Shown here piece by piece: positions 1-7,386 of a DNA stretch of 64,000 nt (position 1 is its first letter; each line of letters begins with the position of its first letter). The position numbers and the translations under genes were made by a program. The stretch lies in the NCBI GenBank assembly GCA_012522855.1, contig JAAYJQ010000031.1, positions 62,001 through 126,000 of the forward strand, given 5' to 3'. Below the pieces are notes generated by a model that had not been told where the DNA came from, searched no databases, and saw only the letters and a program-made list of their open reading frames with translations. Origin of the DNA: Bacteroidales bacterium (GTDB lineage Bacteria; Bacteroidota; Bacteroidia; Bacteroidales; UBA932).

Positions 1-588
1 ACGGGAAAGGACTGCGTCTGCCTCGTGCTCGGCGACAACATATTCCAGGGCGCCGGATTTCAGAGCCGGCTGAAGGAAGCGGTGCGCGCCGCCGAAGAAG
101 ACGGGAATGCGACGGTTTTCGGCTACCGGGTGAGCGATCCCCAGCGATACGGGGTCGCGGAATTCGATGCGCAGGGGAACTGCCTGAGCATCGAAGAGAA
201 GCCGGCGGCACCCAAGAGCGACTATGCCGTGACGGGCTTGTACTTCTATCCGAACCGGGTGCTGGCAGTGGCCAGGGGCGTCAAGCCTTCCGCGCGGGGC
301 GAGTTGGAAATCACTTCCGTCAACCAGGAATTCCTGAAGACCGGGGCGCTGAAGGTGCAGAAGCTGGAAAGGGGATTCGCCTGGCTTGATACCGGAACCC
401 ACGAATCGCTCTCCGAGGCCTCGAACTATATAGAAGTCATCGAAAAGCGTCAGGGCTTGCAGATCGCCTGCCTCGAAGAGATCGCCTTCCGGAACGGATG
501 GATCTCCGCCGCCCGGCTCCGTGAAATCGCGAAGCCGATGATCAAGAACCAGTACGGTCAGTACCTTATGAAGATTTCTGAAGAATGA
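1..588 (+). CDS. rfbA: Glucose-1-phosphate thymidylyltransferase, 5' part missing
   Basis: The enzyme joins glucose 1-phosphate to dTTP to make dTDP-glucose, the first step of dTDP-rhamnose and related sugar synthesis in the cytoplasm. The frame is open from base 1 ([17 protein letters not shown]), so the N-terminus with the nucleotide-binding loop lies outside the window. The LGDNIFQG segment, the EEKPAAPKS sugar-binding stretch, [14 protein letters not shown] and [11 protein letters not shown] are all typical of RmlA. The C-terminus (GWISAARL, then YGQYLMKI) is complete. It overlaps rfbC by 4 bases (ATGA), which indicates translational coupling. The seen part covers roughly the last two thirds of the usual 290 residues. 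Confidence 0.96.
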   Translation, partial: TGKDCVCLVLGDNIFQGAGFQSRLKEAVRAAEEDGNATVFGYRVSDPQRYGVAEFDAQGNCLSIEEKPAAPKSDYAVTGLYFYPNRVLAVARGVKPSARGELEITSVNQEFLKTGALKVQKLERGFAWLDTGTHESLSEASNYIEVIEKRQGLQIACLEEIAFRNGWISAARLREIAKPMIKNQYGQYLMKISEE

Positions 589-1133
589 ATATCCTCAAAA
601 CCGCGATAGAAGGCGTCTTCATCCTGGAACCCGCGGTGTTTCGGGATGCGCGGGGCTATTTTTTCGAGTCCTTCAACCAGCGGAAATTTGAAGCCCTGGT
701 CGGTCCGGTGCGTTTCGTACAGGACAATGAGAGCAAGTCCTGCTACGGGGTCGTTCGCGGCCTGCATTTCCAGAAAGGCCCCGACGCGCAGAGCAAGCTG
801 CTGCGTGTCATCAGCGGCTCCGTGCTGGATGTCGCCGTCGATTTACGGGAAGGCTCTCCGACCTTCGGGAAGCACGTGGCCGTCGAACTGACCGGCGAGA
901 ACCGCCGCCAGCTCTTTATCCCGCGGGGCTTCGCCCACGGGTTCGGGGTTCTTTCCCGCGAAGCTCTTTTCCAATACAAGTGTGACAATTTCTACGCTCC
1001 GTCTTCCGAGGGGGCTATCGTCTGGGACGATCCGGACCTCGGCATCGACTGGCGGATCCCTGCCGGCGACGTCATCCTCTCGGAAAAAGACCGGCGCAAT
1101 CCAACATTCAAGGAATATTGCAATGAACGCTAA
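585..1133 (+). CDS. rfbC: dTDP-4-dehydrorhamnose 3,5-epimerase
   Basis: This cupin enzyme epimerises C3 and C5 of dTDP-4-keto-6-deoxyglucose, the third step of dTDP-L-rhamnose synthesis. The 182-residue length is normal. Family marks include [12 protein letters not shown] near the start, the QDNESKS stretch, the VRGLHFQ motif carrying the catalytic His, [15 protein letters not shown], and [10 protein letters not shown]. Its start overlaps the rfbA stop by 4 bases and its end overlaps rfbB by 11 bases, so the three genes are one operon. The rfbD reductase, often found beside rfbC in Bacteroidales, is absent at this position. Confidence 0.97.
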   Translation: MNILKTAIEGVFILEPAVFRDARGYFFESFNQRKFEALVGPVRFVQDNESKSCYGVVRGLHFQKGPDAQSKLLRVISGSVLDVAVDLREGSPTFGKHVAVELTGENRRQLFIPRGFAHGFGVLSREALFQYKCDNFYAPSSEGAIVWDDPDLGIDWRIPAGDVILSEKDRRNPTFKEYCNER

Positions 1134-2193
1134 GAGAACCATTCTCATCACAGGCGGGGCCGGTTTCATCGGAAGCCATGTCGTGCGTCTGTTCGTGAAC
1201 AAATACCCGGACTACCGCATCATCAATCTGGACAAACTGACCTATGCCGGCAACCTCGCGAATCTCAAGGACATCGAGGATAAGCCCAACTACGCTTTCG
1301 TGAAGGGGGACATCTGCGACTACGAGGGGGTGCGGGAAATCATTGCCCGCAACCGGGTCGACGGGATCATCCACCTGGCCGCTGAAAGCCATGTGGACCG
1401 GTCCATCAAGGACCCCTTCCTCTTCGCGAGGACCAACGTGCTCGGCACCTTGACGTTGCTGCAGGTGGCCAGGGAGTATTGGGAGCCTGTAGGTTGGGAA
1501 GGAAAACGTTTCTACCATATCTCGACGGACGAGGTTTACGGGTCCTTGGAATTCGACGGGTCCCTGTTCACGGAAGAGACCAAGTACCAGCCGCACAGCC
1601 CGTATTCGGCAGCCAAGGCAAGCAGCGATCATTTCGTCCGCGCGTATCATGACACCTACGGCATGCCCACCCTCGTGACCAACTGTTCCAACAACTACGG
1701 TCCCTACCAGTTCCCGGAGAAACTGATCCCGTTGTTCATCAACAACATCCGTCACAGAAAGCCCCTTCCCGTCTATGGAAAGGGGGAGAATGTACGCGAC
1801 TGGCTGTACGTGGAGGATCACGCCCGCGCGATCGATCTCATCTTCCATGAGGGCCGGGTCGCCGAGACGTACAACATCGGTGGTTCCAACGAGTGGAGGA
1901 ACATCGATCTGATCCGCCTGACGATCCGTACGACGGACCGGCTCCTGGGCCGTCCCGAGGGAGTCGACGAAGATCTGATTACCTTCGTCACGGACCGGAA
2001 GGGACACGACTTGCGGTACGCCATCGATTCTTCCAAGCTCGAACGGGAACTGGGTTGGAGGCCGTCCCTTCAGTTCGAAGAGGGGATCGAGAAGACCGTT
2101 CGCTGGTATCTCGACAACCAGGAGTGGCTGGACAACGTGACCTCGGGTGACTATCAGAAGTACTACGAAGATATGTACAAGGGGCGCGGGTAG
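1123..2193 (+). CDS. rfbB: dTDP-glucose 4,6-dehydratase
   Basis: This extended short-chain dehydrogenase converts dTDP-glucose to dTDP-4-keto-6-deoxyglucose with bound NAD. The ATG at 1123 gives 356 residues beginning [19 protein letters not shown], with the Rossmann GGAGFIG glycine motif at once after the start; a longer frame reaching back to 982 would lie inside rfbC and is not used. The catalytic Tyr-Lys pair is in SPYSAAKASSD, preceded by HISTDEVYGSL, and the substrate stretch NNYGPYQFPEKLIP follows. The start lies 11 bases inside rfbC. A hairpin sits 17 bases after the stop. Confidence 0.97.
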   Translation: MNAKRTILITGGAGFIGSHVVRLFVNKYPDYRIINLDKLTYAGNLANLKDIEDKPNYAFVKGDICDYEGVREIIARNRVDGIIHLAAESHVDRSIKDPFLFARTNVLGTLTLLQVAREYWEPVGWEGKRFYHISTDEVYGSLEFDGSLFTEETKYQPHSPYSAAKASSDHFVRAYHDTYGMPTLVTNCSNNYGPYQFPEKLIPLFINNIRHRKPLPVYGKGENVRDWLYVEDHARAIDLIFHEGRVAETYNIGGSNEWRNIDLIRLTIRTTDRLLGRPEGVDEDLITFVTDRKGHDLRYAIDSSKLERELGWRPSLQFEEGIEKTVRWYLDNQEWLDNVTSGDYQKYYEDMYKGRG

Positions 2194-2203
2194 TTGAGTT
2201 CAG

Positions 2204-2237
2204 ACAAGAAAAGAGGCCGGCAAAATGTCGGCCTCTT
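2204..2237 (-). terminator. Hairpin terminator of the minus-strand RNA
   Basis: A perfect 9-base stem (AAGAGGCCG at 2211-2219 with CGGCCTCTT at 2229-2237) encloses a 9-base loop. Read on the minus strand it is followed by a T-rich tail, which fits a Rho-independent terminator for the RNA starting near 2399. Read on the plus strand it follows rfbB but lacks a T-run, so it may act only as a processing or stability hairpin there. Confidence 0.75.
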
Positions 2238-2399
2238 AAAGTATCCTATGAATGGATGTTAATCCTTTCGTCCGATGGTAAGGGGTTCCGGGGGAGGAGC
2301 CTGTATCGGGCATCCGGCATTGCTGCTGCCTGGCGGCCTTGAAAGAGAACAAGGGTTTCCGCTTGAGCGTCCTCCGGCCTTTGCCATCTTACCGAAAGT
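2205..2399 (-). ncRNA. ffs: Structured small RNA, probably SRP RNA (alternative: 6S-like)
   Basis: A minus-strand unit with promoter and terminator holds no convincing reading frame. The RNA folds as a long rod: GGTAAG (2393-2388) pairs with CTTACC (2282-2277), and CCGGAGGA further in pairs with TCCTCC and CCGG on the return strand. The apical loop falls almost exactly in the middle, at 2334-2331. Around it the sequence reads TCAAGGCC, loop GCCA, then GGCAGCAGC, close to the conserved apical domain of bacterial SRP RNA (TCAGG, a GGAA-type loop, GGAAGCAGC). The loop itself is not the usual GGAA. The fold was made by eye; a 6S-type RNA is the main alternative because of the length. Confidence 0.6.
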
Positions 2400-2403
2400 A
2401 GGA

Positions 2404-2434
2404 CAAAGATAAGACAATTTTTCCCAACTCCAAA
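2404..2434 (-). promoter_or_regulatory. Bacteroidota-type promoter of the small RNA
   Basis: On the minus strand a -33 TTTG (2434-2431) is followed after 19 bases by the -7 box TATCTTTG (2411-2404), an exact match to TAnnTTTG with the expected spacing. Transcription would begin about base 2399, directly at the left arm of the predicted rod. Confidence 0.75.
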
Positions 2435-2611
2435 TATTTTTATCATTTTAATGAAAAAAACATTGATTTTAGGTCATATAAGTCACTATCAAACAGCGGG
2501 TTCATTAATTAGAATTTTACTTAAACAACAACTTTAATTAAAATGGAAATCCCGACGAAGTACCCTTTTCCCCGCGATTCTTTCTTCACGCTTCCCCGGG
2601 ATTTCCGGATC

Positions 2612-2971
2612 CTAGCAGCCGCCGTACTGGACCGCCACGTTCTCGTCGATCGGTTCCACCAGGTTTGCGATGACGTCCATGCTCGTTCTTTCGGTGCCGT
2701 CACTGGCCAGATATTTCTGTGAGCGGAGCCGGCCGCGTACGAAGACCGGGGCTCCGACCGTGATCTTGTCGAGATCGGACAGGGTCTTCCCTTCCCATGC
2801 TGTCACGTTGTGCCAGGTCGTCTCAATGACGGGTTCTCCGTTCCGGCCCTTGTAAGCGAAATTCGTCGCGACGGAGAAATGGGCGACCCGTGTTTCTCCG
2901 ACCTCGAGAATGTTGACGTTGCCGACATTCCCGCGGATTTCTAGTCTGTTCAACTGTTCCATGATGTGCAT
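2612..2971 (-). CDS. ssb: Single-stranded DNA-binding protein, short form
   Basis: This OB-fold protein coats single-stranded DNA in replication, repair or recombination. In 119 residues it carries the SSB pattern: NRLEIRGNVGNV, the strand VAHFSVATNF, TTWHNVTAWEGKT, and VFVRGRLRSQKY. It ends in QYGGC right after the OB fold and lacks the flexible acidic tail ending in PF that recruits partner proteins in the main SSB. It may therefore be a second SSB. Translation may start at the first Met or at MEQLNRLE (2962). It faces the zinc-ribbon gene across a 300-base gap. Confidence 0.88.
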   Translation of the reverse strand: MHIMEQLNRLEIRGNVGNVNILEVGETRVAHFSVATNFAYKGRNGEPVIETTWHNVTAWEGKTLSDLDKITVGAPVFVRGRLRSQKYLASDGTERTSMDVIANLVEPIDENVAVQYGGC

Positions 2972-3272
2972 TTAAGTTAGGTGTTTCGTTGCATGCAAAA
3001 TAAGGGAATTCCGTCCGAGACTGGTGCGCGGCGTGGCGAAATTTCCGATAATGTTTTTGTTTCTTTCGGAAATTGCTCTTTGTAAAAGGTCGCTTTCATC
3101 ATTTCGATGCCGGTTTTACACAATCCTTCGGGAGACAGGATTTTCTTCCGGCGGGCAGAAAAATGTTGTGGTTTCCCGACCTGAAAAGAAGCTGAAATTC
3201 TTCGGATATTTTTTTACACGTCTTTGAATTGCCCCGATATTTTCACAACTTTGCCGTGAAACATCTCAGGTT
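2972..3272. other. Divergent intergenic region between ssb and the zinc-ribbon gene
   Basis: No convincing gene is seen. A small inverted repeat lies at 3122-3142 (AATCCT and AGGATT, followed by TTTTC). Weak -7-like boxes lie just upstream of ssb (TTATTTTG on the minus strand, about 2997-3004) and of the zinc-ribbon gene (ACTTTG near 3247). Confidence 0.4.
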
Positions 3273-3680
3273 ATGGAATATGGGGAAGAGAGGGGAAGAT
3301 GTATCGTCTGCGGGAATGTTCTTCCGTACGGACGCAGCGACATGAAATTCTGCAGCGTCCGGTGCAAAAGCCGCTATCATTACTGCAACGGAGGACAGTT
3401 CCGCGCCCTTCGCTTGCGAATCATCAAAGCGATAGACCGGAATCACCGCATTCTGGACACCTTGCTTGACGAGGGGATTCGTTCCATCGATCTGCCGGAA
3501 CTCGGACAGTTGGGCTACGACTTCAATTGCATCACCTCCTACCACAAAGTAGGAGGACGCAATGAGTACCGGTGCTACGACATCAAGTATTACATGACGG
3601 CCAGCCGGATATTCAATCTGGAAAAGACCTGCGAGCGTCGACGGATCAGGCTTCTATCGGATCCTCCGCCTTCGGATTGA
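3273..3680 (+). CDS. Small zinc-ribbon protein, function unknown
   Basis: The 135-residue protein starts with a four-cysteine zinc ribbon: C10 and C13 (CIVC), then C27 and C31 (FCSVRC), a pattern common in Bacteroidales conserved proteins. The rest is predicted mixed helix and strand and rich in Arg, Tyr and Asp, with ALRLRIIKAIDRNHRIL and a GYDFNCITSYHK segment. No catalytic motif is seen; nucleic-acid binding would be a guess from the ribbon and basic residues. Its 3' end overlaps the end of the convergent transporter gene by 35 bases. Confidence 0.75.
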   Translation: MEYGEERGRCIVCGNVLPYGRSDMKFCSVRCKSRYHYCNGGQFRALRLRIIKAIDRNHRILDTLLDEGIRSIDLPELGQLGYDFNCITSYHKVGGRNEYRCYDIKYYMTASRIFNLEKTCERRRIRLLSDPPPSD

Positions 3681-4995
3681 GGTTCGGAGCCGTCGCAGGG
3701 ACATCCTTCCCGGGATCTCGGAAGAGCAGCATGAACAGCAGGGCGACCACGAAAGCGTAGCCGGCGAACACAAACCAAGCAGCCGCCCAGTTCGGTTGAG
3801 GGGCATCGTAGACGAAGTGGTTCACGACCTTGCCGGCCACCCAAGTGCCGATGGATGCGCCGAGCCCGTTGGTCATCAACATGAACAGCCCTTGCGCGCT
3901 GGACCGGATGTCTTCCGAGGTCTTCTGGTTGACATAAAGCGAACCGGAAATGTTGAAAAAATCAAACGCGACACCGTAGACGATGCAGGAGAGGACAAAC
4001 AGCCAAACACCGCTTCCTGGATTCCCCAGTCCGAAGAAGCCGAATCGCAGCACCCAGGCGAACATCGCGATGAGCATCACTTTCTTGATGCCGAACTTCT
4101 TCATGAAGAAGGGAATGAGGAGGATGCAGAGCGTTTCGGAGACCTGGCTCAGGGAGATGAGCGCGTTGGCGTTCTTGGCCCCCCAGGCATTCGCGAATTC
4201 CGGTTGGCTCGCAAAGGAGGAGATGAAGGTGTTGGCATAACCGTTTGTAATCTGCAGAGAGGCGCCGAGCAGCATGGAAAACAGGAAGAAGATGGCCATC
4301 TGGGAGTCTTTAAACAGGGTAAAGGCCTTCAGTCCGGTCGCTTCCATGAAACTATTCCCGCTGCCGCGTTTGACCGGTACGTTCGGCAGCGTGAGGGCAT
4401 AGAGGCAGAGCACCAAGCTCAGGATGCCGGAGGTGAAGAACTGGTAATAACTGTGCTGGTATTGGATTCCCTGAGGGTCTTTCATGAAATTCACAAAGAG
4501 CATCGTGACGATGAAACCGATGGTGCCGAATACCCGGATCGGTGGAAATGCTTTCACGGGATCCTTCCCGACCCCTTCCAGAGATGCGTAGGCAACTGAA
4601 TTCGTGAGCGCGATGGTCGGCATGAAAAATGCGATGCTGATGGTGTAGAGGGCATAGAAAGTCCCAAAGCTGAAGTCCGGATCGGTCACATAGGCACCGC
4701 CTTGGAGGCTCACGTGACTCATCGCGTAGAGGCCCGTCCCCAGCATCGCCAAACCTGCCCCGAGCTGACAGATGGACAGGGTTTTCTGGGCAGGGATCCA
4801 GCGGTCCGCGATAATGCCGACGAGGGCCGGCATAAAAATCGAGACGAAACCTTGGGTCGCGAAGAACAGCCAGATCTGTTGTCCGAGCCCTGCCTTGCCC
4901 AGGAAACTTCCCATCGACGTGAGATAGGCTCCCCAGACGGCGAACTCCAGGAAATTCATAATGATCAGTCTGAGGCCGATTTTGCTCTGGTTCAT
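3646..4995 (-). CDS. Nucleoside:H+ symporter, MFS family
   Basis: This is an inner-membrane transporter with about 12 hydrophobic segments. The start MNQSKIGLRLIIMNFLEFAV at 4995 gives 449 residues and matches the NupG/XapB-type nucleoside permeases, with the N-terminal FLEFAVWGAYL stretch in the first helix. A longer frame to 5100 would add 35 hydrophilic residues and run into the tgt promoter, so it is not used. The C-terminus ends with a short charged tail. A uracil-type permease and dut nearby suggest a pyrimidine or nucleoside theme, but substrate specificity cannot be read from sequence. Confidence 0.88.
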   Translation of the reverse strand: MNQSKIGLRLIIMNFLEFAVWGAYLTSMGSFLGKAGLGQQIWLFFATQGFVSIFMPALVGIIADRWIPAQKTLSICQLGAGLAMLGTGLYAMSHVSLQGGAYVTDPDFSFGTFYALYTISIAFFMPTIALTNSVAYASLEGVGKDPVKAFPPIRVFGTIGFIVTMLFVNFMKDPQGIQYQHSYYQFFTSGILSLVLCLYALTLPNVPVKRGSGNSFMEATGLKAFTLFKDSQMAIFFLFSMLLGASLQITNGYANTFISSFASQPEFANAWGAKNANALISLSQVSETLCILLIPFFMKKFGIKKVMLIAMFAWVLRFGFFGLGNPGSGVWLFVLSCIVYGVAFDFFNISGSLYVNQKTSEDIRSSAQGLFMLMTNGLGASIGTWVAGKVVNHFVYDAPQPNWAAAWFVFAGYAFVVALLFMLLFRDPGKDVPATAPNLNPKAEDPIEA

Positions 4996-5066
4996 ACGAT
5001 TCGTTGTTAATGGATTTTCATTCAGGTTTAAAGTGACCAAAGTTACGAGTTTTGCTTGAAATTCAC

Positions 5067-5074
5067 TATATTTG
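5067..5074 (+). promoter_or_regulatory. -7 box of the tgt promoter
   Basis: TATATTTG matches TAnnTTTG exactly and lies 20 bases before the ATG at 5094. Because it lies inside the longer frame from 5052, it favours the inner start. No -33 box at the usual spacing was found. Confidence 0.6.
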
Positions 5075-5093
5075 GGCCACAAAAAGCGAGAGA

Positions 5094-6239
5094 ATGACAT
5101 TTACCCGGACGGCAAAGGATCCCGGCTCGTCTGCAAGAACCGGGTTCTTCACCACAGCGCATGGCGAAGTGAAGACCCCCGTTTTTATGCCGGTCGGTAC
5201 CGTCGGCTCCGTAAAAGGAGTGTACCACAGGGATTTGAAAGAGGACATCGGTGCCGAGATCATTCTGGGAAATACCTATCATTTGTATCTCCGTCCCGGG
5301 TTGGACATCCTGCGGAAGGCGGGAGGGCTGCACAAATTCGAGGCATGGGATCGCCCCATCCTTACGGACAGTGGCGGATTCCAGGTTTTCTCGCTGGCCC
5401 CGATCCGGAAGATCACCCCGGAAGGCTGTACCTTCCAGTCGCACATCGACGGATCCCGTCACATATTCACGCCTGAAAACAATGTAGAAACCCAGCGGAT
5501 CATCGGTTCGGATATCGTGATGGCCTTGGACGAGTGCTGCCCGGGGGATGCCGACGAGCGGTACGCCTTCAGATCCCTGCGCCTTACGCAAAACTGGCTG
5601 GAAAGGTTCTTTCGCCATTTCTGTGAAACGGAGCCCCTCTACGGCTATGAGCAGGCCATGTTCCCGATCATCCAGGGATGCGTGTATCCGGAACTTCGCA
5701 AGCGTGCGGTCGACCATGCCCGGAAACTTACCGGGGACAGCGGGGCCGTCGGGGGATTTTCCATCGGCGGACTGGCGGTAGGGGAGCCCGCGGAGAAGAT
5801 GTACGAAATGCTGGAACTGGTCTGCCCGCTGCTGCCGGAAGACAAGCCCCGCTACCTGATGGGTGTCGGGACACCGGCCAATATCCTGGAGGGGATCGCG
5901 CGCGGAGTGGATATGTTCGACTGCGTGATGCCGACCCGTAACGGCCGCAACGGCATGCTGTTCACTTGGAATGGAATCATGAATATGCGGAATGCCAAGT
6001 GGGAGGATGATTTTTCCTTGCTGGATCCCGATGGTACGTCCTTTGTGGACAGGACCTATTCGAGGGCCTATCTGCACCACTTGTTCGTCGCGAAGGAAAT
6101 GGCCGCCGCGATGATTGCCAGTGAACACAACCTGGCGTTTTATATGGATCTGGTACGGAAGTCCCGGGAACACATTGAGGCGGGGGATTTCGCCGCATGG
6201 AAGGAACGGATGGTGAAACAAGTGTCATCAAGGCTTTAG
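5094..6239 (+). CDS. tgt: tRNA-guanine transglycosylase
   Basis: The enzyme exchanges guanine-34 of Asn, Asp, His and Tyr tRNAs for the queuosine precursor. From ATG 5094 it has 381 residues, the usual size. Family marks are GEVKTPVFMPVGTVGSVKG, GNTYHLYLRPG, the catalytic TDSGGFQVFSL, FQSHIDGS, DECCP, GGFSIGGLAVGE and the second Asp region FDCVMPTRNGRNG. The stretch where many bacterial TGTs place their CxCxxC zinc ligands reads DPDGTSFVDRTYSRAYL, with no cysteine. The LptF/LptG-type gene follows 8 bases after the stop. Confidence 0.96.
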   Translation: MTFTRTAKDPGSSARTGFFTTAHGEVKTPVFMPVGTVGSVKGVYHRDLKEDIGAEIILGNTYHLYLRPGLDILRKAGGLHKFEAWDRPILTDSGGFQVFSLAPIRKITPEGCTFQSHIDGSRHIFTPENNVETQRIIGSDIVMALDECCPGDADERYAFRSLRLTQNWLERFFRHFCETEPLYGYEQAMFPIIQGCVYPELRKRAVDHARKLTGDSGAVGGFSIGGLAVGEPAEKMYEMLELVCPLLPEDKPRYLMGVGTPANILEGIARGVDMFDCVMPTRNGRNGMLFTWNGIMNMRNAKWEDDFSLLDPDGTSFVDRTYSRAYLHHLFVAKEMAAAMIASEHNLAFYMDLVRKSREHIEAGDFAAWKERMVKQVSSRL

Positions 6240-6247
6240 AGTGACCT

Positions 6248-7342
6248 ATGGACTGGAGACCGAAGATTATCGACAAATACATTACGAAGAAGTTCATCAT
6301 GACCTTCTTCATTGCTTTGATTCTCATCATCGGCATCGTCATCGTCTTTGACATCAGTGAGAAGGTGGACGATTTCGTGGAAAAACAAGCCCCCTTGAAG
6401 ATGATCATCTTCGATTACTATGTGAACTTCGTACCCTACTTCATCAACATGTTCAGTCCGCTGTTCGTGTTCATTACGGTCATCTTCTTCACTTCCCGCA
6501 TGGCGGCGAATTCCGAGATCATCGCCATTCTCTCCTGCGGGGTCAGCTACCATCGGTTGATGCTCCCGTACATGTTTTCCGCGCTGCTGATCGCATTGCT
6601 GTCCCTGTCCTTGAATCTGTACGTGATCCCGCGGGCGAATGCCTCCCGTGTCAACTTTGAAGTCAGGTACACGAAACTGGATCGCCGCAACCTGAGCAGC
6701 AGCAATGTGCACTATCAACTCAATCCGGGGCAGTTCGTCTATGTCGAGTCCTTCAGTACCTGGAACAATACGGCCTACGGCTTTACCCTGGAGGACATCG
6801 AGGACAACAAGCTGGTTCGCAAGATCACGGCGGAGACCGCCCAGTGGGACAGTTCGCTCGCCGGATGGAAGTTGAAGAACTATTTTGTCCGCGAGTACAC
6901 GGAGGGGCTGCAGGATCATGTGAGAACCGGAAACGAACTGGACACCGTCATCAATTTGTCGGTCACGGATTTCTACCGCAACAAGAAAACGGTGGAAGCC
7001 CTCCCGTACAAGGCCCTCAATCAGCTCATCGACACGCAGAAAATGCGTGGAGATGCCAATGTGATGTACGCGCAGATCGAGAAGCACACTCGCTGGGCGC
7101 TTCCTTTCTCCGCCTTCATCCTGACCTTGATCGGGGTTTGTCTTTCGTCCCGGAAACGTCGCGGGGGGACCGGCTGGAACATCGCCATCGGCATCGCGCT
7201 CAGCTTCACGTATATTCTTTTCATGCGTTTCAGCCAGATGTTCGTGTATTCCGACACCCTGCCGCCTTTCGTTGCGCTCTGGATGCCGAATTTTGTTTTT
7301 GCCATCGTTGCGGCTGCTTTGTATTACAGAGCATCTCGCTAA
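6248..7342 (+). CDS. LptF/LptG family permease
   Basis: This inner-membrane protein belongs to the YjgP/YjgQ family, which forms the LptB2FG machine that extracts lipopolysaccharide and passes it to the periplasmic bridge. In 364 residues it shows the family layout: three N-terminal membrane helices (about residues 16-36, 55-80 and 98-125), a large beta-rich periplasmic domain, and three C-terminal helices from about residue 280. SCGVSYHRLMLPY is the coupling-helix region after helix 2. It follows tgt closely, a common Bacteroidota pairing, and probably shares its promoter. Confidence 0.92.
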   Translation: MDWRPKIIDKYITKKFIMTFFIALILIIGIVIVFDISEKVDDFVEKQAPLKMIIFDYYVNFVPYFINMFSPLFVFITVIFFTSRMAANSEIIAILSCGVSYHRLMLPYMFSALLIALLSLSLNLYVIPRANASRVNFEVRYTKLDRRNLSSSNVHYQLNPGQFVYVESFSTWNNTAYGFTLEDIEDNKLVRKITAETAQWDSSLAGWKLKNYFVREYTEGLQDHVRTGNELDTVINLSVTDFYRNKKTVEALPYKALNQLIDTQKMRGDANVMYAQIEKHTRWALPFSAFILTLIGVCLSSRKRRGGTGWNIAIGIALSFTYILFMRFSQMFVYSDTLPPFVALWMPNFVFAIVAAALYYRASR

Positions 7343-7356
7343 CGGATTTTTTTTCC

Positions 7357-7364
7357 TATATTTG
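7357..7364 (+). promoter_or_regulatory. -7 box before the uracil-type permease
   Basis: TATATTTG is an exact TAnnTTTG match 22 bases before the ATG at 7387, within the short gap after the LptF/LptG-type gene. It suggests independent transcription of the permease and dut. Confidence 0.65.
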
Positions 7365-7386
7365 CCCTGCCTAATCCATTCTATCC

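Noticed and set aside
1108..2007. A 299-codon open frame antisense to rfbB
   Set aside because: It lies wholly opposite strong sense genes, has no recognisable domain, and long antisense frames are expected in GC-rich DNA.
2246..2446. Short open frame on the minus strand inside the RNA unit
   Set aside because: The sequence is better explained by paired RNA arms, and the frame crosses the promoter.
3796..4599. A 267-codon frame antisense to the nucleoside transporter
   Set aside because: It is rich in Glu, His and Gly with no fold or family sign, as expected opposite a membrane protein gene.
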